A stretch of 36,157 nucleotides of DNA, taken from positions 1-36,157 of the IMG/VR virus record IMGVR_UViG_3300021961_000287; one strand, written 5' to 3'. This DNA is from a virus. The notes beneath the pieces are model-generated. The model saw only the letters and a list, made by a program, of their open reading frames with translations, was not told the origin of the DNA and searched no databases. Each line of letters starts with the position of its first letter. Positions within the stretch are counted from its first letter, which is position 1. Both the position numbers and the translations under genes were made by a program. Positions 1 through 5,772 of the stretch are shown piece by piece.

Positions 1-83
1 TTAGCAGTATCAGCAACCCAGCCGCGTCCGTGGGAGTGCTGGTGAGCAGGGACAGGTCCGTAACCAAAATCAAAAGTAGTCAT
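1..83 (-). CDS. Short conserved phage protein, 3' end outside window
   Basis: The frame opens with ATG at 83 and runs off the left edge, so only about 27 N-terminal residues are visible (MTTFDFGYGPVPAHQHSHGR and onward). The GPVPAH...H.GRGWVADTA pattern resembles very short proteins I recall from marine phages, without known function. A purine-rich GGAAATGAAC lies just upstream, and a sigma70-like promoter stands at 114-142. It is the last gene of the minus-strand block in this window. No function is assigned. Confidence 0.6.
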   Translation of the reverse strand, partial: MTTFDFGYGPVPAHQHSHGRGWVADTA

Positions 84-113
84 GTTCATTTCCTTATCAT
101 TCATCATAAGTAT

Positions 114-142
114 ATACTAAACTATAATAAGAAATATGTCAA
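114..142 (-). promoter_or_regulatory. sigma70-like promoter
   Basis: On the minus strand TTGACA (137-142) is followed after 17 bases by TAGTAT (114-119). It points at the gene starting at 83. The same layout recurs at 2820-2848, 6048-6076, 11436-11464 and 33866-33894. Confidence 0.6.
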
Positions 143-157
143 CCAAAATCGTACCTG

Positions 158-226
158 CTAAGTCATTGATTTTATTAGAAACTTAAAAAAATATCGTTTG
201 AAATCCTCAAGAAGCATATTGTTCAT
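158..226 (-). CDS. Possible 22-residue peptide or gene remnant
   Basis: ATG at 226 overlaps the stop of the preceding gene as ATGA, and the frame closes at 158. The start MNNMLLEDFKRYFF shares LEDF and a 14-base identical DNA stretch (GAAATCCTCAAGAA on the plus strand) with the upstream gene at about 402-415. It may be a truncated duplicate rather than a working gene. Confidence 0.2.
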   Translation of the reverse strand: MNNMLLEDFKRYFFKFLIKSMT

Positions 227-477
227 AGCCATCTCCCCAATACTTCATCGAACAGTTCCGTTAACATTCTGTCGAACTCAACGGTATTGTCCATGTTACG
301 TGCTACATACATCTGATGCACTGTATCCTCTATGCTCTGTGGGGATTTCATAACTTCAATACTGCGATTCTTTAGTTCCTTAATCAGTTCATCGTCTGAG
401 AAATCCTCAAGAAAAAACTTTAGCTCTGAATCATCCACCCAGACTTCAGTGTCCACTGTCACATAACGCCCACTCAT
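223..477 (-). CDS. Conserved hypothetical phage protein, 84 aa
   Basis: Small acidic protein starting MSGRYVTVDTEVWVDDSEL and rich in D and E (FFLEDFSDDELIKELKNRS, residues about 21-39), with a helical middle part. I recognise no catalytic motif, signal peptide or membrane segment. Its start overlaps the end of the upstream gene by four bases (ATGA at 474-477), so the two are probably translationally coupled. Similar short acidic proteins are common in the early regions of marine T4-like phages. Function unknown. Confidence 0.7.
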   Translation of the reverse strand: MSGRYVTVDTEVWVDDSELKFFLEDFSDDELIKELKNRSIEVMKSPQSIEDTVHQMYVARNMDNTVEFDRMLTELFDEVLGRWL

Positions 478-698
478 TTTTCAACTTCCCATGCGTAATG
501 TAATGTCACCCAGTCCTCTAAACATTCTTCAAAAGACCAGTTCTTATCCACTTCTTCTTTACCATACTTTTTACACATCTTCTCATACCACCAGGGGTAA
601 TACTCTTCTCTAATTTCTTGTTCTGAAACTGTTACTACGCTGGTTCCTTCACGAAGGAACCCAGGATCAACAAGTTCGTCATAACAAAAGTATCTCAT
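474..698 (-). CDS. Conserved hypothetical phage protein, 74 aa
   Basis: Acidic, tryptophan- and tyrosine-rich protein with a YYPWWYEKM patch at about residues 33-41; no signal peptide or membrane segment. It is coupled to the next gene by a 4-base ATGA overlap. Its upstream sequence (GGATTGGATTATTGA before ATG) is nearly the same as that before the gene starting at 1383, because both lie in copies of the repeat described at 696-756. Function unknown. Confidence 0.7.
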   Translation of the reverse strand: MRYFCYDELVDPGFLREGTSVVTVSEQEIREEYYPWWYEKMCKKYGKEEVDKNWSFEECLEDWVTLHYAWEVEK

Positions 699-756
699 TC
701 AATAATCCAATCCATGTTTAATCAGTCATTTTCTTTCACCATTGGATTTATTTCCA
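696..756. repeat. Repeat copy 1: shrunken copy of a gene boundary
   Basis: Bases 721-756 are identical over 36 bp to 1698-1733. Bases 696-722 closely match 1381-1407. So this stretch joins the 3' end of the gene at 1380-1706 directly to its 5' end and to the tail of the gene before it, with the interior missing. On the minus strand the leftover reads ATGACTGAT followed at once by TAA. Confidence 0.85.
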
Positions 757-947
757 CGGTTTAACTCCCATCTATACCTAATCCCTAAGTGTTGTGACTG
801 TATCACTTTGCCTTCAATAGTGTCAGGCTCACACCGCACCACTAAGTTAGCAGCCTCTAAATCCTTCATACCATCTACCCAACTGTAAAACCCATTTGGA
901 TACAACTGCATGAGTTTCAGTGTTACTTGGTCTGCTGGGTCAATCAT
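726..947 (-). CDS. Hypothetical protein, 73 aa, tail encoded by a repeat
   Basis: No recognisable family. The last residues (GNKSNGERK) are encoded inside the 36-bp repeat. In the other copy (1698-1733) the same bases are read in a different frame to give EINPMVKEND at the end of another gene. The tail therefore looks recruited by recombination rather than inherited with the rest of the protein. The start overlaps the upstream gene's end by 8 bases (940-947). Function unknown. Confidence 0.65.
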   Translation of the reverse strand: MIDPADQVTLKLMQLYPNGFYSWVDGMKDLEAANLVVRCEPDTIEGKVIQSQHLGIRYRWELNRGNKSNGERK

Positions 948-1383
948 TTTCTAACGCCTCTTTCACCATTTCACCATCACGAACAACATGCATATGAATT
1001 GGACAACCACTAGACTTAATGTAAGCACGCCCACCATCAATCATATTACCATTCTCAAACTTTTTATAATCATGGCGATGTGCGCTGTATTGTAGATTAC
1101 CATCATCATCTTCAATGAGACCAAACTCTACAGATTCAATTCGATCTGCATTGGTAATCATAATTTGTGGCTTTTGTGTTACTCGTGTATCAACCATATT
1201 GTAATATAATCCAAAGTAATGGTTACCAAACTCAGGATGTGGAGTCTCTCTGTAAAAGATATCCATTGCCCATGCCTCATAGCCCAGAGCACTGGTACAC
1301 ACATAGGTAACAGGAACACCATCTTTCTTAGTATAGTGTTCACTAATCTTGTCAGTATCAAATAGTGGTTCGTGTTTAATCAT
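940..1383 (-). CDS. Conserved hypothetical phage protein, 147 aa
   Basis: The start at 1383 (MIKHEPLFDTDKISEHYTKK) is chosen because it overlaps the upstream stop as ATGA; a longer frame from 1395 adds only MDYQ. The protein has several aromatic stretches (NHYFGLYYNMVDTR), an ITNADRIESVEFG segment, and a C-terminal SSGCPIHMHVV. I recall similar proteins in marine T4-like phages but no function. No signal peptide or membrane segment. Confidence 0.65.
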   Translation of the reverse strand: MIKHEPLFDTDKISEHYTKKDGVPVTYVCTSALGYEAWAMDIFYRETPHPEFGNHYFGLYYNMVDTRVTQKPQIMITNADRIESVEFGLIEDDDGNLQYSAHRHDYKKFENGNMIDGGRAYIKSSGCPIHMHVVRDGEMVKEALEND

Positions 1384-1706
1384 TTGATAATCCAATCCAT
1401 GTCTAGCCAGTCTGTTTCTTCTGGCATTATTTCAACTAGATCGCCGTGCTGGTTTTTAAGTTGACTCCATATATGAGCATTGTTCATGCGTAGAGTATAA
1501 CCCTCCTTATGGCAGCTATAGCAACTGCCAGTTGATCCATAGAAGTTATAGCGATCACCCGCATCCTCTACACGAGTAATACCACTGTTCATGCGCCAGC
1601 TATCGCCAGTGAGGTATCCACCACTCCACCCTGCGAGCACACGATAGTGTGGATCATCGCCATTCATTTTGATAACTACCCAATTATCTGGATTATAATC
1701 AGTCAT
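1380..1706 (-). CDS. Conserved hypothetical phage protein, 108 aa
   Basis: Starts MTDYNPDNWVVIKMNGDD and ends ETDWLDMDWIIK. Contains GSTGSCYSCHKEGYTLRMNN at about residues 57-76. The CYSCH is formally a CxxCH heme-type motif, but there is no export signal, so heme attachment is unlikely. The start overlaps the upstream gene by 8 bases and the stop overlaps the next start as ATGA. A nearly complete internal deletion of a second copy of this gene appears to survive at 696-756. Function unknown. Confidence 0.65.
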   Translation of the reverse strand: MTDYNPDNWVVIKMNGDDPHYRVLAGWSGGYLTGDSWRMNSGITRVEDAGDRYNFYGSTGSCYSCHKEGYTLRMNNAHIWSQLKNQHGDLVEIMPEETDWLDMDWIIK

Positions 1707-1733
1707 TTTCTTTCACCATTGGATTTATTTCCA
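1698..1733. repeat. Repeat copy 2 (36 bp, identical to 721-756)
   Basis: Spans the 3' end of the gene at 1699-1929 and the start codon of the gene at 1380-1706. Identical base for base to 721-756. On the minus strand both copies contain an AAATAAAT stretch, but here it is coding sequence, so I do not call a promoter. Confidence 0.9.
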
Positions 1734-1929
1734 TCCACTCGGACCAATCAGCATGTGGCATATAGTATGCAAGCACAGTTTGAATCGCTTTGAGCAACTC
1801 ATAGTCTGGCTCAAGAACATCATCCGAACAGTCAACCTTATCAAACTGATTACACATACGATAAGTGTCCTTTAGCTCATCAATGACTATGTCGTCGCAA
1901 TCTTCAACTCTGAGTATAATCGTTTTCAT
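1699..1929 (-). CDS. Hypothetical phage protein, 76 aa
   Basis: Short acidic protein (MKTIILRVEDCDDIVIDELK) with no recognised family. A purine-rich GAGGAAA lies about 6 bases before the ATG. Its C-terminal EINPMVKEND is encoded by the 36-bp repeat, and its stop overlaps the next gene's start region. Probably part of the same minus-strand operon as its neighbours. Confidence 0.65.
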   Translation of the reverse strand: MKTIILRVEDCDDIVIDELKDTYRMCNQFDKVDCSDDVLEPDYELLKAIQTVLAYYMPHADWSEWMEINPMVKEND

Positions 1930-1966
1930 TTTGTTTCCTCATTTTCAAGATCAATCATTTTAATCT

Positions 1967-2326
1967 TCATCCGCGCCTCATGTTTGAAACAGCAATCGCA
2001 TCCTCTCTGCTGGTTACAGGAACGGCATTGCTTTTGTGCATAGTTGCAATACCTTTGATAAGTGTACCTGTATACACGTTGGGCTGTTTCTTAGCTGTGG
2101 CAGAGTTGTGTGTGGCGATCACATTCGACGTTGGAGCAACATTACGATCTGATTTGTAGTTAGGCATTTCAGAACGATAGTCGTTGTTGTTACCAGTATA
2201 GCCAACACTTTTGAGAAACTTTGCATGACGTGCTTCAGCTTCGAGTTGCGACTTGGTCTTCTTTTTAGCTTTGCGCTTCTTGTAGTTTGTGGTGGTCATG
2301 TATGGTCCAACAAGGTGCATACTCAT
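1967..2326 (-). CDS. Conserved basic phage protein (MHLVGP type), 119 aa
   Basis: Very basic N-terminal half: MHLVGPYMTTTNYKKRKAKK followed by more lysines and a short acidic helix. The rest is polar and probably disordered, ending REDAIAVSNMRRG. The MHLVGP..TTT start with a lysine-rich follow-up is a pattern I recall in small proteins of several pelagic phages. The start at 2326 has AAAGGAAA upstream; the alternative Met at 2320 would remove only two residues. The basic composition could suit nucleic-acid binding, but nothing shows this directly. Confidence 0.65.
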   Translation of the reverse strand: MSMHLVGPYMTTTNYKKRKAKKKTKSQLEAEARHAKFLKSVGYTGNNNDYRSEMPNYKSDRNVAPTSNVIATHNSATAKKQPNVYTGTLIKGIATMHKSNAVPVTSREDAIAVSNMRRG

Positions 2327-2353
2327 AGCTATTTCCTTTAATTAAGGCTTCCG

Positions 2354-2563
2354 TTATTTAGGTTCGTTGGCTTCTTTGAAATGATAAGTGCAAACAACAT
2401 CCATCCATTCTCCAGGCTGATCTAACAAACTTGTAGGTATCTGTTCAGCAACACTCTGAGAGCGAACAATCTCTGCATGGTCTAAGCACTTATCCATATC
2501 AACAAATTCTGCTCTTCCAACAACTATTCCTGCGAGCATAGTAACCATTATAATTGTGTTCAT
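2354..2563 (-). CDS. Small protein with hydrophobic N-terminus, 69 aa
   Basis: The N-terminal MNTIIMVTMLAGIVVGRAEF could be a signal peptide or a single membrane anchor. The remaining ~50 residues hold two cysteines (DKCLDHAEIV and VVCTYHF) that could form a disulfide if exported. AAGGGAT precedes the ATG at suitable distance. No family recognised; an envelope location is inferred only from the hydrophobic start. Confidence 0.6.
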   Translation of the reverse strand: MNTIIMVTMLAGIVVGRAEFVDMDKCLDHAEIVRSQSVAEQIPTSLLDQPGEWMDVVCTYHFKEANEPK

Positions 2564-2596
2564 AATATATCCCTTTATTATAATTTTTATTTTTAA

Positions 2597-2626
2597 TAGT
2601 AGACGGGACCGTGACCCCGTCTACTA
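2597..2626 (-). terminator. Hairpin just 3' of tRNA-Asn
   Basis: Perfect 11-bp stem (2597-2607 with 2616-2626) and an 8-base loop, 7 bases beyond the tRNA-Asn CCA in the direction of tRNA transcription. There is no T-run after it on the minus strand, so it may be a processing or stabilising hairpin instead of a true terminator. Confidence 0.5.
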
Positions 2627-2633
2627 TCGGTTT

Positions 2634-2709
2634 TGGCTCCTGGAGTAGGACTCGAACCTACGACCGAGCGGTTAACAGCCGCTTGCTCTACCAACTGAGC
2701 TATCCAGGA
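2634..2709 (-). tRNA. tRNA-Asn (anticodon GUU)
   Basis: Complete cloverleaf: acceptor TCCTGGA/TCCAGGA, D-arm with AGCTCAGTTGGTAGAGC, anticodon loop CTGTTAA, T-arm with GGTTCGAGTCC and an encoded CCA end at 2634-2636. It is served by the sigma70-like promoter at 2820-2848. Confidence 0.95.
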
Positions 2710-2807
2710 TTATCTCCTTTATATAGTATATACGTTTCGTCTGCATCTCCGTGGTCGTTAATCACTTTGGTGCAGTGGTTGACACAGGCCCTCGCATCGG
2801 GACTACA
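2700..2807 (-). pseudogene. Possible gene remnant between pyrB and tRNA-Asn
   Basis: An open minus-strand frame without an ATG reads protein-like text: SPDARACVNHCTKVINDHGD, then ADETYILYKGDNPG. Its stop lies at 2700-2702, inside the 5' part of tRNA-Asn. A GTG at 2765 could start a 21-residue peptide. It may be the tail of a gene cut off by insertion of the tRNA, or chance. Confidence 0.25.
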
Positions 2808-2819
2808 TCATTATACTAG

Positions 2820-2848
2820 ATAATAACTTAGTAAGGTATATTTGTCAA
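2820..2848 (-). promoter_or_regulatory. sigma70-like promoter for tRNA-Asn
   Basis: TTGACA (2843-2848), 17-base spacer, TATTAT (2820-2825) on the minus strand. The -35 box overlaps the TGA stop of the pyrB gene. Confidence 0.65.
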
Positions 2849-3639
2849 CCTTTTTTTATTAAAATGTCTTGGATTATTGCCTGACGCATGATAAGTCCGT
2901 TGTGCATCTGTTCAAAGTATTTTGCTCTCGGATCGTTGTCAAACCAAGTTGGGATTTCTTCATTTCTAGGAAATGGGTGCATTACTATAGCAGAGTCTGG
3001 TATGTGATGTATATGTTCTTTTCGCATACTATAATTGCCACTACTGCCTCTTTCACGTTGTACTCTAGTTAGATAATATACATCACTAGCAGGCCAGATT
3101 CGTTTATCATAGGTAGGATAGAAATGTTTTGTACAGTTAGGTAATGCTTTGTCTAAACTGTGTACAGTTCTGCCATTTTCAATATCGCCTACAAATGTCA
3201 CAGTGAGATCTTCGATACGCCCAAAGTGCTTGTGAATTGTATATAAGTCTAATAGAGTTTGAGTAGGATGTTCTCCGTTGCCGTCACCAGCATTGATAAC
3301 AGGTACTGTACTAACGTTGGCGGCTTTGTACGCTTCACCTACTAGTTTGCTACGTAATACTATTACGTCAGCATAGTTGCTCATTGTGCGAATAGTATCT
3401 TCAAGGTTTTCACCTTTGGCAACACTACTATAATTTACGTCATTGATACTAATGACCGATCCGCCCATACGATACATAGCACTAGCAAAACTTGAGCTTG
3501 TTCTAGTGCTAGGCTCATAAAACAGATTGCATAACACCCTAGGTCTCGTGAACATACGTGGACCATGAGTTTCAATATGTAAGGCGAAACTTATGAGCTG
3601 ATTGATATCAGCGTCATCGATGCTGATTAGATGTTTCAT
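2845..3639 (-). CDS. pyrB: Aspartate carbamoyltransferase catalytic chain, compact phage form
   Basis: Makes N-carbamoyl-L-aspartate from carbamoyl phosphate and aspartate, the committed step of pyrimidine synthesis. Active-site motifs visible in order: YEPSTRTSSSF (41-51), SVAKGENLEDT (72-82) with the lysine contributed to the neighbouring subunit, VLRS (94-97), GEHPTQTLLDLYTI (122-135), GDIENGRTVHSL (151-162), TRVQRER (191-197) and MHPFPRNEEI (220-229). These match the ligand-binding positions of E. coli PyrB (STRT 52-55, Lys84, Arg105, His134, Arg167, Arg229/Gln231, PLPR). At 264 aa it is well short of the usual ~310; most of the loss lies between the GRTVHS helix and the TRVQ strand. No regulatory-chain gene (pyrI) is seen. 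It sits behind the 110-aa gene at 3660-3992 and shares its promoter. Confidence 0.93.
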   Translation of the reverse strand: MKHLISIDDADINQLISFALHIETHGPRMFTRPRVLCNLFYEPSTRTSSSFASAMYRMGGSVISINDVNYSSVAKGENLEDTIRTMSNYADVIVLRSKLVGEAYKAANVSTVPVINAGDGNGEHPTQTLLDLYTIHKHFGRIEDLTVTFVGDIENGRTVHSLDKALPNCTKHFYPTYDKRIWPASDVYYLTRVQRERGSSGNYSMRKEHIHHIPDSAIVMHPFPRNEEIPTWFDNDPRAKYFEQMHNGLIMRQAIIQDILIKKG

Positions 3640-3659
3640 CCATTATTTAACCTTTTTGG

Positions 3660-3992
3660 TTAGGAACCAGTTACCAGCTTCCATGAACCGTCATCCTGTA
3701 CTCGAAGGTCTTCAATAAAGATGTGATGGTCTCTATTACCTTCGCTATCAACGGCATTACGGATCACCGCATCACATGCTTGGTAAATATCACCCCATGT
3801 TTTACCAGTACAAACAGCAGAAGTATCATACCCCCAAACATCACACTTGTTACGAATGACTAATGGAGTTTTGATGCCATGAGGCTTATCAAACTCAATG
3901 TTTTCATCATACATGCTAAAAACAGCTTCAAAGTTATTAGCATCTTTGTAGTTGGTAAAGTAATCCATTTCTTGTTCAAAAGTCTTTGTCAT
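3660..3992 (-). CDS. Hypothetical protein, 110 aa, upstream of pyrB
   Basis: Soluble acidic protein beginning MTKTFEQEMDYFTNYKDANN. No motif recognised. A strong AGGAGAAA ribosome binding site lies just before the ATG, and a sigma70-like promoter is at 4024-4051. It is followed 20 bases later by pyrB, so the two are likely co-transcribed; a role connected with pyrimidine synthesis is only a guess from position. Confidence 0.6.
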   Translation of the reverse strand: MTKTFEQEMDYFTNYKDANNFEAVFSMYDENIEFDKPHGIKTPLVIRNKCDVWGYDTSAVCTGKTWGDIYQACDAVIRNAVDSEGNRDHHIFIEDLRVQDDGSWKLVTGS

Positions 3993-4023
3993 CTGTTTCT
4001 CCTATTTCCTAACTGTTATATAT

Positions 4024-4051
4024 AGTATAGCATCTAATACCCAAAAGTCAA
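4024..4051 (-). promoter_or_regulatory. sigma70-like promoter for the 3660-3992 gene and pyrB
   Basis: TTGACT (4046-4051), 16-base spacer, TATACT (4024-4029) on the minus strand, about 30 bases before the ATG at 3992. Confidence 0.65.
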
Positions 4052-4070
4052 CCATTTTCTGCCTAATAGC

Positions 4071-4144
4071 TAAATATTTTTGACAAAAAGATTCGCAAGT
4101 TGGGAGAAGGCGCCAACATGTCCGTCCCGCAAGGGCGGTTTTTT
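4071..4144 (+). ncRNA. Possible small RNA or attenuated leader
   Basis: A TAAATA element (4071-4076) resembling a degenerate late promoter is followed by two hairpins. The first pairs GTTGG with CCAAC. The second (4122-4138) is a strong stem with a GCAA tetraloop and then six T (4139-4144), a typical intrinsic terminator. The product would be about 60 nt, or the leader of the small membrane-protein gene at 4190. A 14-codon frame (4119 to about 4163) overlaps the terminator. Confidence 0.4.
4122..4144 (+). terminator. Intrinsic terminator, plus strand
   Basis: Stem CCG-t-CCC / GGGCGG closed by GCAA, followed by TTTTTT. No long plus-strand gene precedes it, so it ends either a small RNA or transcripts leaking past the minus-strand genes at 2845-3992. 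Confidence 0.7.
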
Positions 4145-4189
4145 GTGGAGTATACGCCATGATTACACTAGATCTAGTGGGGGTCTGCA

Positions 4190-4312
4190 ATGACGAAGAC
4201 CCGCCAAGTACTAAAGTTTATAGGCCCATGGGCATTTCGAGCGTATATTGCATGGTCAATCTGCGCTGACATCATTGCGATTTCTGCATTATTTTGGTAC
4301 TTTTTCTTTTAA
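4190..4312 (+). CDS. Small single-pass membrane protein, 40 aa
   Basis: The basic start MTKTRQVLKFIGPWAFRAYI is followed by a hydrophobic stretch (IAWSICADIIAISALFWYFF) that would span a membrane once. A GGGGGT stretch lies 5-10 bases before the ATG. Short proteins of this sort (basic start, GPWAFR-like segment, one helix) occur in marine T4-like phages as I recall. The sigma70-like promoter of the next operon follows within 10 bases of the stop. Confidence 0.6.
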   Translation: MTKTRQVLKFIGPWAFRAYIAWSICADIIAISALFWYFFF

Positions 4313-4318
4313 TTTTGG

Positions 4319-4347
4319 TTGACAAACCCATTATCTTATAGTATATT
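4319..4347 (+). promoter_or_regulatory. Strong sigma70-like promoter for the glycine-zipper operon
   Basis: TTGACA (4319-4324), 17-base spacer, TATATT (4342-4347). The expected start lies about 25 bases before the AAAGGAG ribosome binding site of the ORF at 4383. Confidence 0.75.
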
Positions 4348-4382
4348 AATACATAAGCTAAGTATTATAGCGAAAGGAGCAT

Positions 4383-4508
4383 ATGATGCAGAAAACTCGT
4401 ATTCATTATGTGTTGTTTGACAACAGCTCTCCTTTTAAACCCAAGACTGTAAAGTCTAAAAAGGTTTACAAGCGTAAACCTAAACACTCTAAGAAGGAGG
4501 TTGTATGA
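4383..4508 (+). CDS. Very basic small protein, 41 aa
   Basis: Starts MMQKTRIHYVLFDNSSPFKP and ends in a lysine-rich tail (KSKKVYKRKPKHSKKEVV). A strong AAAGGAGC lies before the ATG pair; initiation at either Met is possible. The stop overlaps the next start as ATGA, and this gene carries the next gene's AAGGAGG site, so the pair is coupled. The charge suggests nucleic-acid or membrane-surface contact, but nothing further can be said. Confidence 0.6.
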   Translation: MMQKTRIHYVLFDNSSPFKPKTVKSKKVYKRKPKHSKKEVV

Positions 4509-4972
4509 TAAAGAAATCACTTATCGTAGCGGCATCTGTGTTAGCTCTATCAACTGCTAGTACAGCAAATGCCGGTGATCAATACTACAGCCACAATGAT
4601 CCATCAGGTATTTTACTAGGTGGTATTATTGGCGGTATCATTGGAAACAATATTGGTAACAGTAAAGGCAACGGAGCGGCTGGTGCGGTTATTGGTGCTC
4701 TTATTGGTAATAATATTACCAACCATGGACATTATAATCAGCATCCACCAGTAACTACAAGCTATCGTAGAGAAGTTGTTGTTGTAGAACCACAGTATGT
4801 GCAACCACAGTATGTGCAACCACAGAATTTTGATCCTTGCTTACGTTATCACAAACCAAAAAATCGTAGAGCTTGTCGCCAAGGACAAAATCTACATCAA
4901 CAAGATCATGCTTTTAACTATGGGTATAACAACCAGAGACGTTATAGTCATAACAATCCATGGTGGGATTAA
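4505..4972 (+). CDS. Exported glycine-zipper protein, 155 aa
   Basis: A clear signal peptide (MIKKSLIVAASVLALSTAS then TANA, cleavage before GDQYY) leads into a glycine-zipper segment at about residues 35-70 (GGIIGGIIGNNIG, then GAAGAVIGALIGNNI). That is the pattern of the glycine-zipper 2TM / rickettsial 17-kDa antigen group, which inserts in or sits at the outer membrane. The C-terminal half is Q/N/Y-rich with a PQYVQ repeat and two cysteines (DPCLRYH, RRACRQ). Driven by the sigma70-like promoter at 4319-4347. A host-derived gene used to alter the envelope or exclude other phages is an inference. Confidence 0.75.
   Translation: MIKKSLIVAASVLALSTASTANAGDQYYSHNDPSGILLGGIIGGIIGNNIGNSKGNGAAGAVIGALIGNNITNHGHYNQHPPVTTSYRREVVVVEPQYVQPQYVQPQNFDPCLRYHKPKNRRACRQGQNLHQQDHAFNYGYNNQRRYSHNNPWWD
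4790..4825 (+). repeat. 15-bp tandem repeat in the glycine-zipper gene
   Basis: The unit CCACAGTATGTGCAA occurs twice plus six bases (2.4 copies) and encodes the repeated PQYVQ. Copy number could vary between relatives by slippage. Confidence 0.9.
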
Positions 4973-5709
4973 AGACTTCTAAGTAAGTCCCAAGTTTCTT
5001 TCCAATCCGCAACGGAATGTACTTCGCCCAATGTGTCGTTGATGATGCGTTGGGCGATTGTATGATCGTTCCCTGTTGGATCTGTACGATCTCCAAAATA
5101 TTGAACATGCCAATGGTATGGAGCAAACGTTGACTTTTGAGAACCTAAGTCTAGTGTGTCAATTACCTGTTGTTTGTCTGCACCTTTGGGATAGATATCA
5201 ATACTGATTTCTCCTCCAACTTTAGCCTCAAGATCAGGAAACACTGCACTAATCTCTGTTGCTATACGAATTCGCTCGCCAGACTGGTTATCATATTCAT
5301 TGTATTCTTTACGTTGCTCTAAGTTGGCTTCACGACCTACCACACTAAAATTTACCAGTCCCGGTCTCTTTTCAATGTGAGTTCCTGTGCGTCGTATATA
5401 GGGGCTCTGAAATAATTTTTCAAGTAAAAACATATGTAGCCCATCGGGCATAGTCCAAGGATTGGTATAGATGTTTTTGCCTTGTGCCCAAATGTCATTG
5501 CCCAAACAGTTGAATGAGCGTCCAACACTTTCGCAGATTTCGGAACCAAGTTGTTCTACTGTTTTGGGATAGTCACTGCCAGTAACCAATCCAACATGAT
5601 ATGATCTGTTGCGTATAAAGTTGAGAAGCCAACGTCTAAAGGTTTCATCAATACGCTGACGGCTGGGAGTAAGTGTTCCGTCGACGTCAAAAAGCAGTAT
5701 TTGTTGCAT
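4969..5709 (-). CDS. Eukaryotic-type phosphomannomutase (HAD superfamily)
   Basis: Interconverts mannose-6-phosphate and mannose-1-phosphate, the step before GDP-mannose. The 246-residue length equals that of eukaryotic PMM1/PMM2. HAD motif I is FDVDGTLT (7-14) with the nucleophile Asp8 and Asp10; then LVTGSDYPKTVEQLG (41-55), the substrate-binding stretch RPGLVNFSVVGRE (115-127), GGEISIDIYPKGADK (165-179) and the metal-binding end FGDRTDPTGNDH (205-216). Each aligns by eye with human PMM2. This is unlike the large bacterial ManB/AlgC enzymes. AAGGAAA precedes the ATG. The stop overlaps that of the convergent glycine-zipper gene by 4 bases. It may work with the isomerase-type cupin encoded at 12197-12964. 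Confidence 0.88.
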   Translation of the reverse strand: MQQILLFDVDGTLTPSRQRIDETFRRWLLNFIRNRSYHVGLVTGSDYPKTVEQLGSEICESVGRSFNCLGNDIWAQGKNIYTNPWTMPDGLHMFLLEKLFQSPYIRRTGTHIEKRPGLVNFSVVGREANLEQRKEYNEYDNQSGERIRIATEISAVFPDLEAKVGGEISIDIYPKGADKQQVIDTLDLGSQKSTFAPYHWHVQYFGDRTDPTGNDHTIAQRIINDTLGEVHSVADWKETWDLLRSL

Positions 5710-5723
5710 GCTGTTTCCTTATA

Positions 5724-5753
5724 AAAGTAATGGGCCTATAGGCCCATTACTTT
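5724..5753 (-). terminator. 30-bp perfect palindrome between two minus-strand genes
   Basis: A 13-bp stem around a TATA loop, immediately after the gene at 5773-6012 and before the ribosome binding site of the phosphomannomutase gene. Only a short T-run (TTTT across the stem end) follows on the minus strand, so it may terminate weakly or act as an mRNA 3' stabiliser. Confidence 0.6.
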
Positions 5754-5772
5754 CTAAATATTACTGGAAGTA

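Noticed and set aside
1503-1540. CxxCH heme-type motif (CYSCH) in the 108-aa protein
   Set aside because: There is no signal peptide or membrane segment, and c-type heme attachment occurs in the periplasm.
2611-2823. Plus-strand 70-aa frame
   Set aside because: It runs across tRNA-Asn on the opposite strand and has no ribosome binding site.
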